64,000 bases of DNA from Prochlorococcus marinus str. SB. Its GTDB lineage: Bacteria > Cyanobacteriota > Cyanobacteriia > PCC-6307 > Cyanobiaceae. Positions within the stretch are counted from its first letter, which is position 1. The number at the start of each line of letters is the position of its first letter. The position numbers were made by a program, and so were the translations under genes. The stretch covers positions 62,001-126,000 of the forward strand of contig NZ_JNAS01000001.1 of NCBI RefSeq assembly GCF_000760115.1, in the 5' to 3' direction. Of this stretch, positions 58,084 through 64,000 are shown piece by piece. The notes beneath the pieces are model-generated. The model was given only the letters and a program-made list of their open reading frames with translations, ran no database searches and was not told where the DNA came from.

Positions 58084-58743
58084 TTAAATCATTTGCATAG
58101 CTTTTTTAAAAGATATCTTTTTATTATTATTCGAACTTGTAACTTCTATTAATTTATTTATGGATTCTTTGTTTTTTAAAGAATCTATACAACATTGCGC
58201 AACTAATCTTCTTGGGATTGATCCATTAATTTGAGTATCCTCTTTTGAATAATTTATATTTTCTGATTTAATATCTTCATTTTCCTTTAATCCTCCAGGT
58301 CTTATAATCGTCCATTGAAAATTTGAATTGCGTAGAAAGTTTTCACCTAATTTCTTCCAAATAAGAATTAAACCAAATAAGTTTAATGGGTGAAACAATT
58401 TACCAGTACAAAGGGAACTAACTAAAATAACTCTTTTAATACCAACTCTTTTGCAACTCTCTAGTTGCCTGTATACACCTAATGCATCAACCTTTGCAGG
58501 ACCAGTTAAATCTAATGATGCTCTTGCTCCAGTCGCAATTATCAAAGCATCAATATCTTTTAAAGCTTCATCAAGTTCTCCTTTTTTGTCTAATGAAACC
58601 CTAATTGTTTCTAAACGCTCTAGTCCTGATGAGACTTTTGAATTCTTTCTGATGATTTGCTTTACTTTGTATCCTTTCTTAACTGCTTCTTCGGAAATTC
58701 TATAACCTGTTTTCCCCGATGCACCAGTAATTGCTATTTTCAT
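58084..58743 (-). CDS. Ycf39-like atypical SDR, NAD(P)H-binding protein
   Basis: 219-aa Rossmann protein. The nucleotide motif is ITGASGKTGYRIS (residues 4-16), then LIIATGARAS and RVILVSSLCTGK; the catalytic YxxxK is absent, as in the NmrA/Ycf39-type atypical SDRs. The FQWTIIRPGGLKE segment is diagnostic of the group. Relatives assist photosystem II assembly (Ycf39) or bind NADPH as sensors (TIC62). Which of these applies is not shown. ATG start, 35 bp from nth. Confidence 0.82.
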   Translation of the reverse strand: MKIAITGASGKTGYRISEEAVKKGYKVKQIIRKNSKVSSGLERLETIRVSLDKKGELDEALKDIDALIIATGARASLDLTGPAKVDALGVYRQLESCKRVGIKRVILVSSLCTGKLFHPLNLFGLILIWKKLGENFLRNSNFQWTIIRPGGLKENEDIKSENINYSKEDTQINGSIPRRLVAQCCIDSLKNKESINKLIEVTSSNNNKKISFKKAMQMI

Positions 58744-58778
58744 GATTAAAGAACTAATTTGAATATTATATAAATTTC

Positions 58779-59432
58779 TTAAGGTTTTTTACATATAAAT
58801 TTCTTTTTTCTTTTTGGATAAAGAGTTCGACATAAATAACATTTTGTTCCATCACAACCTCTTGCGGTACAGTATTCCCTGCCATAAAAGATTATTTGCA
58901 AATGCAATTTATTCCAATCATTAACAGGAAATATTTTTTTTAGGTCTTTTTCTGTTTGAACTACGCTATCGCCATTTGATAGGCCCCATCTTTGTGCCAA
59001 CCTGTGTATGTGAGTATCTACTGGGAATGAAGGTATTTTAAACACTTGAGACATTACAACTGATGCTGTTTTATGACCTACCCCTGGAAGAGATTCAAGC
59101 TTCTCAAATGAATCTGGGACCATACCATTATGCTTCTCAATCAATAATTTAGATAAATTATAGATGTTCTTTGATTTTTGATTAGATAGACCTAAAAATT
59201 TTATGTATTCGTAAATGCCATTAATACCTAGCTGCATCATCTTTTCTGGATTATCTGCAACTTTAAATAAACTTTTTGTTAATTCATTAACTTTCTTATC
59301 TGTTGATTGAGCACTTAAAACTACGGCTACTAGAAGTGTATATGCATTTGTATGATCAAGGGGTATTGGAGGCGATGGATATAGTCTTTTGAGTTCCTTG
59401 CTTATTATTTCAGCTCTTTCAGACTTTCTCAT
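58779..59432 (-). CDS. nth: Endonuclease III
   Basis: 217-aa DNA glycosylase/AP lyase for oxidised pyrimidines. The helix-hairpin-helix LPGVGHKTASVVMSQVF carries the catalytic Lys, and the catalytic Asp is in FPVDTHIHRLAQRWG. The C-terminal cluster cysteines are CTARGCDGTKCYLC, spaced C-x4-C-x4-C-x2-C; this differs from the E. coli C-x6-C-x2-C-x5-C. A further Cys lies in FICKKP at the very end. ATG start. 77 bp separate it from the divergent FutC-like gene. Confidence 0.93.
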   Translation of the reverse strand: MRKSERAEIISKELKRLYPSPPIPLDHTNAYTLLVAVVLSAQSTDKKVNELTKSLFKVADNPEKMMQLGINGIYEYIKFLGLSNQKSKNIYNLSKLLIEKHNGMVPDSFEKLESLPGVGHKTASVVMSQVFKIPSFPVDTHIHRLAQRWGLSNGDSVVQTEKDLKKIFPVNDWNKLHLQIIFYGREYCTARGCDGTKCYLCRTLYPKRKKKFICKKP

Positions 59433-59452
59433 TAAATTTAAAAATTAAATGG

Positions 59453-59468
59453 TGTATAAAATTATACA
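59453..59468. promoter_or_regulatory. Perfect TGTA-N8-TACA palindrome (NtcA/Crp-type operator candidate)
   Basis: TGTATAA-AA-TTATACA is a perfect 7-2-7 palindrome in the 77-bp gap between nth and the FutC-like gene, and it fits the NtcA consensus GTA-N8-TAC exactly. A TATTTT hexamer (59487-59492) 19 bp downstream could be the -10 of the FutC-like gene. NtcA or the local Crp-family regulator (61664-62251) are candidate binders. AT-rich palindromes arise by chance, so this is moderate evidence. Confidence 0.45.
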
Positions 59469-59509
59469 TGGGATATTTTAGGTGAATATTTTCTGCTAAC
59501 TTAATATAT

Positions 59510-60586
59510 TTGAATAAGAAGAACTTAGTGAAAAATGATGCGTTAATAATTGATGATTTGCATCATAAATATGATAAGCGAGAATGTTCGAATTGGATAT
59601 TAAACGAAATTAACCTGAAAATTGAAAATGGAGAATTGTTAGGGTTGCTTGGTCCTTCTGGTTGCGGAAAAACTACTCTTTTAAGATTAATCGCGGGGTT
59701 CGAGTATCCCTCTAAAGGGAAGATTTCTCTAAATGATAAGGAAATTTCAAGTAGGAACAAAATTCTTAGTCCTGAGAAAAGAAATATTGGTATGGTTTTT
59801 CAAGACTATGCACTTTTCCCTCACTTAACTGTTTTGGAAAATGTAATTTTTGGTTTGAAAAACAAAAAAGATAGATCTAGAGTTGATTATTTATTGAATG
59901 TTGTTGGTCTTGATAGTTTTGTTGAAAGGTACCCACATGAACTTTCTGGAGGCCAAAAACAAAGACTCGCAATTGCGAGAGCTCTTGCTCCAGGTACAAA
60001 TTTTATTTTATTAGATGAACCTTTTTGTAGTCTTGATATGCATGTCAAACTAAAATTGAGAAGTGAACTCCCTAATATCCTAAAAGGTTGTAATGCAAGC
60101 GGATTGATGGTTACTCATGATCCGGAAGAAGCGATGTCAATTTGCGATAAAGTCGCAGTTATGAATGATGGGAAAATACATCAAATTGATACGCCAATTA
60201 ACCTTCTAAATAATCCCAAGACCATATTTGTCAGTAGTTTTATTTTGGGTAATAATATTATTAATCTCAAAAAAAATGGTAATTCATATAATTCTTGTTT
60301 AGGTGAAATAAATTGTTCAAAGTTTTTGAAACATACAGGTATCAAAAGTATGTCAATTTCCCCTAAATTTATTTCAATTAAAAGATCAGAATCTGGTGAT
60401 GCAATTGTTATATCTAAAGAATTTCTTGGAGAATTTCTTATATATAAAGTATCTATTAATGGAAACATATTAAGGGTTAGAACTGATATTAATAATCTCC
60501 TTAATAATGGCGATAAATGTTCCCTTTCTATTAATACAAATAGTTATTATTTTTTATATCCTGGAGCATATAAGGAATATTTATAG
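59510..60586 (+). CDS. ABC transporter ATPase, probable FutC-type (iron(III))
   Basis: 358-aa ATPase of the PotA/FbpC/CysA group. Walker A GPSGCGKTT (about residues 47-55), Q-loop FQDYALFPHLTV, signature LSGGQKQRLAIARAL, Walker B ILLDEPFCSLD, H-loop VTHDPEEA, and a C-terminal TOBE-like domain (about 245-355). No permease or binding protein is adjacent. The iron assignment rests on family resemblance to FutC and on the neighbouring ferritin and Fur boxes. The start is TTG 59510; GTG 59528 is possible. Confidence 0.8.
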   Translation: MNKKNLVKNDALIIDDLHHKYDKRECSNWILNEINLKIENGELLGLLGPSGCGKTTLLRLIAGFEYPSKGKISLNDKEISSRNKILSPEKRNIGMVFQDYALFPHLTVLENVIFGLKNKKDRSRVDYLLNVVGLDSFVERYPHELSGGQKQRLAIARALAPGTNFILLDEPFCSLDMHVKLKLRSELPNILKGCNASGLMVTHDPEEAMSICDKVAVMNDGKIHQIDTPINLLNNPKTIFVSSFILGNNIINLKKNGNSYNSCLGEINCSKFLKHTGIKSMSISPKFISIKRSESGDAIVISKEFLGEFLIYKVSINGNILRVRTDINNLLNNGDKCSLSINTNSYYFLYPGAYKEYL

Positions 60587-60592
60587 ACTTTT

Positions 60593-60715
60593 TTATAGGC
60601 AATTACACTTGCCCCCCTTCCAATTAGAGCATTTTTTCTTTTTACATTTCTTTTTTTTGCTGTTATATATTTTATTAGTTAATAGCAGTTCAGAAAATCT
60701 GTACTGTAAATTCAT
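60593..60715 (-). CDS. 40-aa Lys/Cys-rich micro-protein next to a Fur box
   Basis: An ATG-initiated ORF of 40 codons on the minus strand in the 236-bp gap between the FutC-like and ferritin genes. The N-terminal 19 residues are hydrophobic/neutral and the C-terminus is striking: CKKKKCSNWKGGKCNCL, with four Cys in CxxxxC and CxC spacing and eight nearby Lys. This is a metal-binding-like composition. The ATG is 11 bp from the edge of a Fur-like box shared with the ferritin promoter. It is short and could be chance; the Cys clustering and position are the supporting evidence. Confidence 0.45.
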   Translation of the reverse strand: MNLQYRFSELLLTNKIYNSKKKKCKKKKCSNWKGGKCNCL

Positions 60716-60723
60716 TTATAGTA

Positions 60724-60751
60724 TTGAGATTGATTTTCATTATCATATTAT
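60724..60751 (+). promoter_or_regulatory. Ferritin promoter with Fur box in the -35/-10 spacer
   Basis: -35 TTGAGA (60724-60729), 16-bp spacer, -10 TATTAT (60746-60751). The complementary strand of 60726-60744 matches the Fur consensus GATAATGATAATCATTATC at 16 of 19 positions by hand count, so the box covers nearly all of the spacer. The ferritin start lies 72 bp downstream of the -10. The same box is close to the ATG of the divergent 40-aa ORF. Confidence 0.65.
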
Positions 60752-60822
60752 TTAATTTAATTTAAAGGATTAGTTAATTACTAATTTATACAAAATGTTG
60801 TATTATTTTATTAGTTTCCTTT

Positions 60823-61383
60823 ATGGCAATGAAAGAAAATAATTTAAGGTTAAAGAAATTAATTAATTTTGGTCCATCTGGAAGAGCTGTCGCACAACCA
60901 ATTGACAAAAATTTATTGGAAAATATTTTTGAACATTTAACAATGGAAAGATACGCCAATGTTCAATATTTTTCTATATACCTCTGGTTTCAAGAACGCG
61001 ATTTAAATGGATTTGCTTCTCATTTTCTAAGTGAATCACAAGGTGAAATGGAACATGCACAGAAATTTGCAGATTACTTAATCGCAAGAGGACAAAGCGT
61101 AAAGTTAGATGAAATTCCTGCACCAGTTCAAGCATGGGATTCAATAGAAGATCTGATTTCTTATTCTTTCAACATGGAGGCTGATTTAACTTCATCTCTG
61201 CAACAGCTTTATTCTATTTCAGAAAGAATTTCAGATACAAGAACTAATGTATTCTTAGATCCAATCATTGAGGCTCAAACTAAATCAGAAGATGAATTCG
61301 CAAACATACTTGGTAAAGTAAAGTTTGCTTCTAATCAACCTTCTGCAATCTTATTGATAGATAGTGATTTAAAGAAAAAATAA
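60823..61383 (+). CDS. ftn: Ferritin (bacterial FtnA-like)
   Basis: 186-aa four-helix-bundle iron storage protein that oxidises Fe(II) and stores ferric mineral. Ferroxidase ligands are visible: Glu in LTMERYANVQY, Glu and His in GEMEHAQKF (ExxH), Glu in SFNMEADLTSS and Glu/Gln in PIIEAQTKSEDEF. The length is near that of other bacterial ferritins, with a short N-terminal extension. ATG at 60823 is 20 nt after an inverted repeat. The promoter carries a Fur box in its spacer. Marine picocyanobacterial ferritins are known; the present sequence has no sign of damage. Overlaps the convergent coiled-coil gene by 15 bp. Confidence 0.95.
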   Translation: MAMKENNLRLKKLINFGPSGRAVAQPIDKNLLENIFEHLTMERYANVQYFSIYLWFQERDLNGFASHFLSESQGEMEHAQKFADYLIARGQSVKLDEIPAPVQAWDSIEDLISYSFNMEADLTSSLQQLYSISERISDTRTNVFLDPIIEAQTKSEDEFANILGKVKFASNQPSAILLIDSDLKKK

Positions 61384-61659
61384 ATTACTTTCAAATTTAT
61401 TTTCATTCAACGTTCTTTTCGTTGTTTCAAAAAGTAAATTAGAAAAGTTAATATTCTCGGTATTGTTTTTATTTAAGAGCTCAGCTATTTTATAAATCTC
61501 ATTAACTCTTTTAAAAAGATTTTTGTTTTCAGAAAATAACCTACCCTTCAATGCTTTATTTTCTGTAGATTTGTAGGATTGCTTGATATTTCTGAGTCTA
61601 TTCGATAGAATTTCAACTTCCATCAACAAGTTGTTAGTAAGTGATTGTGATTCCTTCAT
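61369..61659 (-). CDS. Hypothetical coiled-coil protein downstream of the Crp-like regulator
   Basis: 96 aa from the ATG at 61659 (MKESQSLTNNLLMEVEILSN); the frame continues upstream, but that part overlaps the end of the regulator gene and looks non-native. Largely helical and charged, with a heptad-like pattern across residues 10-70 and no membrane segment. No recognised domain. The ATG is 4 bp from the stop of the upstream regulator gene on the same strand, so it is likely co-expressed with it. Convergent with ferritin (15-bp overlap). Confidence 0.65.
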   Translation of the reverse strand: MKESQSLTNNLLMEVEILSNRLRNIKQSYKSTENKALKGRLFSENKNLFKRVNEIYKIAELLNKNNTENINFSNLLFETTKRTLNENKFESNLFFL

Positions 61660-61663
61660 ATTT

Positions 61664-62251
61664 TTATAGCGGCGATGTTTCAATAAAAGAAGGAGCAACA
61701 CTAACTGTTTGGGTTCCAATAGGAGCTATTAATAACTCAGATGATCTTAATTTAGAAATTAATCTTGTTGATGTTACTCGTGTAGAACCGATTAATTCAC
61801 CAATCCTTTCATGAGTTAACCTAAATGGTAACTCACACCATTGACCACATCTTCTACCTAGACGATTTACTAGTATTGAAAACAACGCTTGTAATCGCTG
61901 TTCTGCATTTCCTAAGTGTCTAATTCTAAGGAGTTGCAAAGTCCATTCATTTACTGCATCGAAACCAATATTCTCATCAATATTTACATTGCTGTGAAAA
62001 GACAAATCTGTTAGTGCCTCTACACAGACACCATCGCTACATAAAAGGTCTGTTCTTAATTGATCTCCTGATTGTAAAAATGCAAGTGTCATTCCTTCAG
62101 TTTCTTCACATGGACAATAAACTCTTGCAATTCCACTCTCAACTTCTAGACATGTCCCTTTTGGTCTTGATGAAGGATCTATTAATACGGACTGTCCAGT
62201 TATTATCCTTACTGATTTTGACGGAGATTCTCCATAACTATGGAAATTCAT
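61664..62251 (-). CDS. Crp/Fnr (NtcA-like) family transcription regulator, Cys-rich
   Basis: 195-aa regulator. The N-terminal half is a shortened cupin-like effector domain (about residues 12-85); the C-terminal winged helix has a recognition region LTHERIGELIGSTRVTSTRL, close to NtcA's. Seven Cys are present, five in the effector half at 34, 46, 48, 71 and 76 (CPC and CSDGVC), and 135 and 139 later. The effector domain lacks an obvious cAMP-binding motif. Redox, iron-sulfur or metal sensing is therefore worth considering. The promoter at 62262-62326 carries two Fur-like boxes. Confidence 0.85.
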   Translation of the reverse strand: MNFHSYGESPSKSVRIITGQSVLIDPSSRPKGTCLEVESGIARVYCPCEETEGMTLAFLQSGDQLRTDLLCSDGVCVEALTDLSFHSNVNIDENIGFDAVNEWTLQLLRIRHLGNAEQRLQALFSILVNRLGRRCGQWCELPFRLTHERIGELIGSTRVTSTRLISKLRSSELLIAPIGTQTVSVAPSFIETSPL

Positions 62252-62261
62252 TTACTAAATA

Positions 62262-62282
62262 TGATAATGAGAATTATTATCA
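62262..62282. promoter_or_regulatory. Fur box 1, at the start site of the Crp-like gene
   Basis: The core GATAATGAGAATTATTATC (62263-62281) matches the classical Fur consensus at 17 of 19 positions by hand count and is near-palindromic. It abuts the predicted -10 of the Crp-like gene (62283-62288) and lies 11 bp from its ATG, so occupancy would cover the transcription start. Strongest regulatory match in the window. Confidence 0.75.
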
Positions 62283-62311
62283 ATTATGCACTAAATAATT
62301 ATTTATTGCAA
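62283..62311 (-). promoter_or_regulatory. Promoter of the Crp-like regulator gene
   Basis: Reading the minus strand: -35 TTGCAA (62311-62306), 17-bp spacer, -10 CATAAT (62288-62283). Fur box 1 covers the start site and Fur box 2 overlaps the -35. TTGCAA is self-complementary and could also serve as -35 for a plus-strand promoter toward the zinc-ribbon gene, where TACATT (62329-62334) sits 17 bp away; a better -10 for that gene is TATAAT at 62367-62372. Confidence 0.6.
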
Positions 62312-62326
62312 TAGATTCTCATTATC
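62308..62326. promoter_or_regulatory. Fur box 2, overlapping the -35 region
   Basis: On the minus strand this reads GATAATGAGAATCTATTGC, matching the Fur consensus at 14 of 19 positions by hand count. Its TGATAATGAGAAT core is an exact inverted copy of that in Fur box 1 (62262-62274 against 62315-62327, 40 bp apart). Confidence 0.6.
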
Positions 62327-62403
62327 ATTACATTTCTGAAGTTTTTCTTTACAAAGTATTTATGAATATAATTTAGGTAGAATTTCTAAATAATTTATTT
62401 TTA

Positions 62404-62592
62404 ATGAGCGTAAAAAGAGTTTGCTTTAATTGTGGAAGTTCTTCATTCGTATCAGACCGATCTTTAGGAGGTAAGATTGTCTGCTCTAAATGTGGATCTT
62501 CTTCATTTAAAAATAAGTCCTCTTCATTTTTAAAAAGTAAAAAATTAGTATTTCTTGCTATTGCGATAGTTATTTTTATAATTATTATTTAG
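62404..62592 (+). CDS. Zinc-ribbon membrane micro-protein
   Basis: 62 aa with ATG start. Two CxxC knuckles, CFNCGSSS (residues 7-14) and CSKCGSSS (near 28), form a zinc-ribbon; a Ser/Lys linker leads to a C-terminal hydrophobic helix (LVFLAIAIVIFIIII, about 48-62), so it is probably tail-anchored. Divergent from the Crp-like gene, sharing the 152-bp Fur-box region. The 3' end overlaps the convergent ABC ATPase gene by 8 bp. No known function; membrane-tethered metal binding is inferred. Confidence 0.7.
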   Translation: MSVKRVCFNCGSSSFVSDRSLGGKIVCSKCGSSSFKNKSSSFLKSKKLVFLAIAIVIFIIII

Positions 62593-63373
62593 ATAATCTG
62601 TTTATATTCCAAAGTCCATTATTATTAGTTACCTCTACTTTAATACCAAATAACTCATTAAAATTTTCACTATTCATAACCTTAGCTTGATCTCCATCAG
62701 CGATTATTTTGCCATCTTTTAGCATTATGACCCGGTCATAAATTTTGGTAATCGTTGAAATATCATGAGTGACGCATAAAATTTTCGTATTTAATTTTGA
62801 TAATTCATTAACCTTATCAATTAGAAAAAACTTTGATTTATAATCTAAATTTGCAATTGGTTCATCTAGGATTAAAATTTCCGGTTTTTTGATTAATGCC
62901 CTTGCAATGAGAGAAATTTGTTTTTCTCCATCAGATAAATAGGAAAAATTCTTTTTAGATAGATAAGAAATATTCATTTTCTTCATGATATTTTCCACCT
63001 TATAAGAATCTCTTTCAGATTTTTTTTTTACGTAACAATATCTTCCATATAATCCACTTAAAATTAAATCAAAAACTTGTAAATTTGGATTTATTCTATT
63101 TTTTATATCATTATTTACAGTACTTATTTTATTTCTTAGTTCCCATAAATTTACAAGTTCTTTGTCAAATATCTTTAATTTTGATTCATTTGCTACTACT
63201 GGGTATAAGTTTCTATTAATTATTTCAATTAGAGATGATTTTCCTGAACCATTTGGTCCAATTAATATGACATTTTCTGAATAAGATATCTTTAAATTTA
63301 AATCTTTAATTACTCTGAAGCCATTTTTAAAACAATTTATATTTTTTGCGTCAAACCAAAATTTTTTAATCAC
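62585..63373 (-). CDS. ABC transporter ATPase (ModF/FecE-like)
   Basis: 262-aa nucleotide-binding protein with Walker A GPNGSGKSS (about residues 38-46), signature LSDGEKQISLIARAL (LSDGE variant), Walker B ILILDEPIANLD and H-loop CVTHDIS. The LSDGE signature and the ILSGLYGRYCYVKKKSERD segment resemble the iron-siderophore/molybdate YlmA-ModF subgroup. Start GTG 63373 overlaps the stop of a 33-aa membrane ORF (TAGTG). No permease is adjacent inside the window. Substrate undetermined. Confidence 0.82.
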   Translation of the reverse strand: MIKKFWFDAKNINCFKNGFRVIKDLNLKISYSENVILIGPNGSGKSSLIEIINRNLYPVVANESKLKIFDKELVNLWELRNKISTVNNDIKNRINPNLQVFDLILSGLYGRYCYVKKKSERDSYKVENIMKKMNISYLSKKNFSYLSDGEKQISLIARALIKKPEILILDEPIANLDYKSKFFLIDKVNELSKLNTKILCVTHDISTITKIYDRVIMLKDGKIIADGDQAKVMNSENFNELFGIKVEVTNNNGLWNINRLSK

Positions 63374-63474
63374 TAAAACTTATTACTCCAAAATATGATC
63401 AATTGAATCGAGCTTAAAATAAATATAAAGAGATAAAGCCAATTCAACCATGAAGGTCTACTTACTTTCTTCAT
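63373..63474 (-). CDS. 33-aa single-helix membrane ORF, in frame with the upstream oxygenase remnant
   Basis: ATG-initiated ORF with one strong hydrophobic helix (LNWLYLFIFILSSIQLIIFW) preceded by a basic end (MKKVSRPSW). It lies in the same reading frame as the upstream PaO-like CDS, separated by one TAA and one TCC codon. Its stop overlaps the GTG of the ABC ATPase (TAGTG). It is either a separate membrane peptide or the last transmembrane helix of the oxygenase cut off by a nonsense codon; I lean to the second. Confidence 0.55.
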   Translation of the reverse strand: MKKVSRPSWLNWLYLFIFILSSIQLIIFWSNKF

Positions 63475-63477
63475 GGA

Positions 63478-63999
63478 TTATATTATTAACATAAAAAATA
63501 TAAGCGGAGCAGCAAATCTTACAAATGTTTTTCTAATAATATCTATATTATTTGCAATTTCTAACTTCTTTATCTCAGGAGGATATTTCAATATAACTTT
63601 GTCATATACATCAAGATTTTGGGTTGTGTGAATATTTTTCCATGGTTCATCTTTTTCTTCAGACTTCTCGTACCACTTCCAAAAATAATTTATTATCCTA
63701 TCTTCTCCTAATAATTTTATTTCATCCTTACTTATAAATCCCATATCGTGATTATATGTTTGTGTTTTTAAAATCATATAATCTTCATTGAATATCTTAT
63801 AAAAAATCTTTCTTTGAGTCTCTTTAAATAATAAGAGATTATTAAGCAGTTTATTTTGTAGAAATTTCCTGTAATGTCTTACTATCACTCTTGCTTTATT
63901 GTTTCCAAGAGGGATATGATCTAAAACTTGTAAATATCTTGATGAGGAAGGATCTCCCTTGTAAATTAATATTCTTCCTGGAGGTATGTACTTTATCCG
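63478..63999 (-). CDS. C-terminal part of a probable Rieske/PaO-family oxygenase (5' end outside window)
   Basis: Open frame from the window edge: 173 codons plus TAA are seen; the Rieske domain would lie beyond position 64000. The visible part, with VRHYRKFLQNKLLNN, DYMILKTQTYNHD and INYFWKWYEKS, recalls the C-terminal mononuclear-iron region and tail of pheophorbide a oxygenase-like proteins, which end in membrane helices. The last residues (FVRFAAPLIFFMLII) form one helix. Assignment is by resemblance only, since the diagnostic Rieske C-x-H motif cannot be seen. Confidence 0.45.
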   Translation of the reverse strand, partial: RIKYIPPGRILIYKGDPSSSRYLQVLDHIPLGNNKARVIVRHYRKFLQNKLLNNLLLFKETQRKIFYKIFNEDYMILKTQTYNHDMGFISKDEIKLLGEDRIINYFWKWYEKSEEKDEPWKNIHTTQNLDVYDKVILKYPPEIKKLEIANNIDIIRKTFVRFAAPLIFFMLII

Positions 64000-64000
64000 A

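Noticed and set aside
60507-60755. 82-codon plus-strand ORF with hydrophobic composition
   Set aside because: It begins inside the FutC-like gene in another frame, and its Phe/Leu/His-rich product mirrors the Lys-rich minus-strand ORF; no start signal.

Overview
The window is AT-rich, tightly packed DNA from a marine picocyanobacterium, most likely a high-light-adapted Prochlorococcus. The evidence is the gene content: chlP, pcyA without any phycobilisome gene nearby, sipA, prk, glpX, ferredoxin-sulfite reductase, ccsA and a DUF3685/Ycf55 gene. Gene order is typical of picocyanobacteria, for example glpX-hemA-glgC-gnd-pgl and leuB-lpxD-proB. Intergenic spaces are very short, TTG and GTG starts are common, and stop/start overlaps are frequent. 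The strain cannot be named from sequence alone. I saw no tRNA, rRNA, CRISPR array or insertion sequence.

Layout. 1-9 kb: clpP (5' end missing), ftsH, sipA, a pair of M16 peptidases, pcyA and a devBCA-type exporter. 9-15 kb: a glycosyltransferase, rpsB-tsf behind a structured leader with a predicted pseudoknot, an unknown gene, and recG. 15-26 kb: two M15-type D-Ala-D-Ala peptidases, sir, glyS, chlP, typA, a DUF309 gene, a 30-codon ORF that may be an lptA relict, lptB and ccsA. 26-34 kb: carbon metabolism (rpe, glpX, glgC, gnd, pgl) with hemA. 34-39.6 kb: ilvD, an aberrant uracil phosphoribosyltransferase-like gene, a lumenal pentapeptide protein, a CobW GTPase, a 54-aa DnaJ-zinc-finger-like protein and purSQ, ended by a clear terminator.

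39.6-55.5 kb: every gene is on the minus strand. It holds both aldolase classes (fba, fda), an oxidoreductase, accD, a proteobacterial-type prk, leuB, lpxD, proB, a HAD phosphatase, ruvX, several cyanobacterial unknowns and hisA. 55.5-59.5 kb: a CSP41-like epimerase, pgsA, a DUF296-glutaredoxin fusion, a Ycf39-like reductase and nth.

59.5-64 kb is the most unusual part. It looks like an accessory iron-response region: a FutC-like ABC ATPase, an unlisted 40-aa Lys/Cys-rich ORF, ferritin, a coiled-coil protein, a Cys-rich Crp/NtcA-family regulator, a zinc-ribbon membrane micro-protein, another ABC ATPase, and the C-terminal part of a probable Rieske/PaO-type oxygenase interrupted by one in-frame stop. 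Three sites match the classical 19-bp Fur box at 17, 16 and 14 positions by hand count. They sit on recognisable promoter elements of the ferritin and regulator genes. My best candidate for an under-described system is this Fur-wired cluster of iron storage, a regulator and Cys-bearing micro-proteins. It remains an inference from sequence layout.
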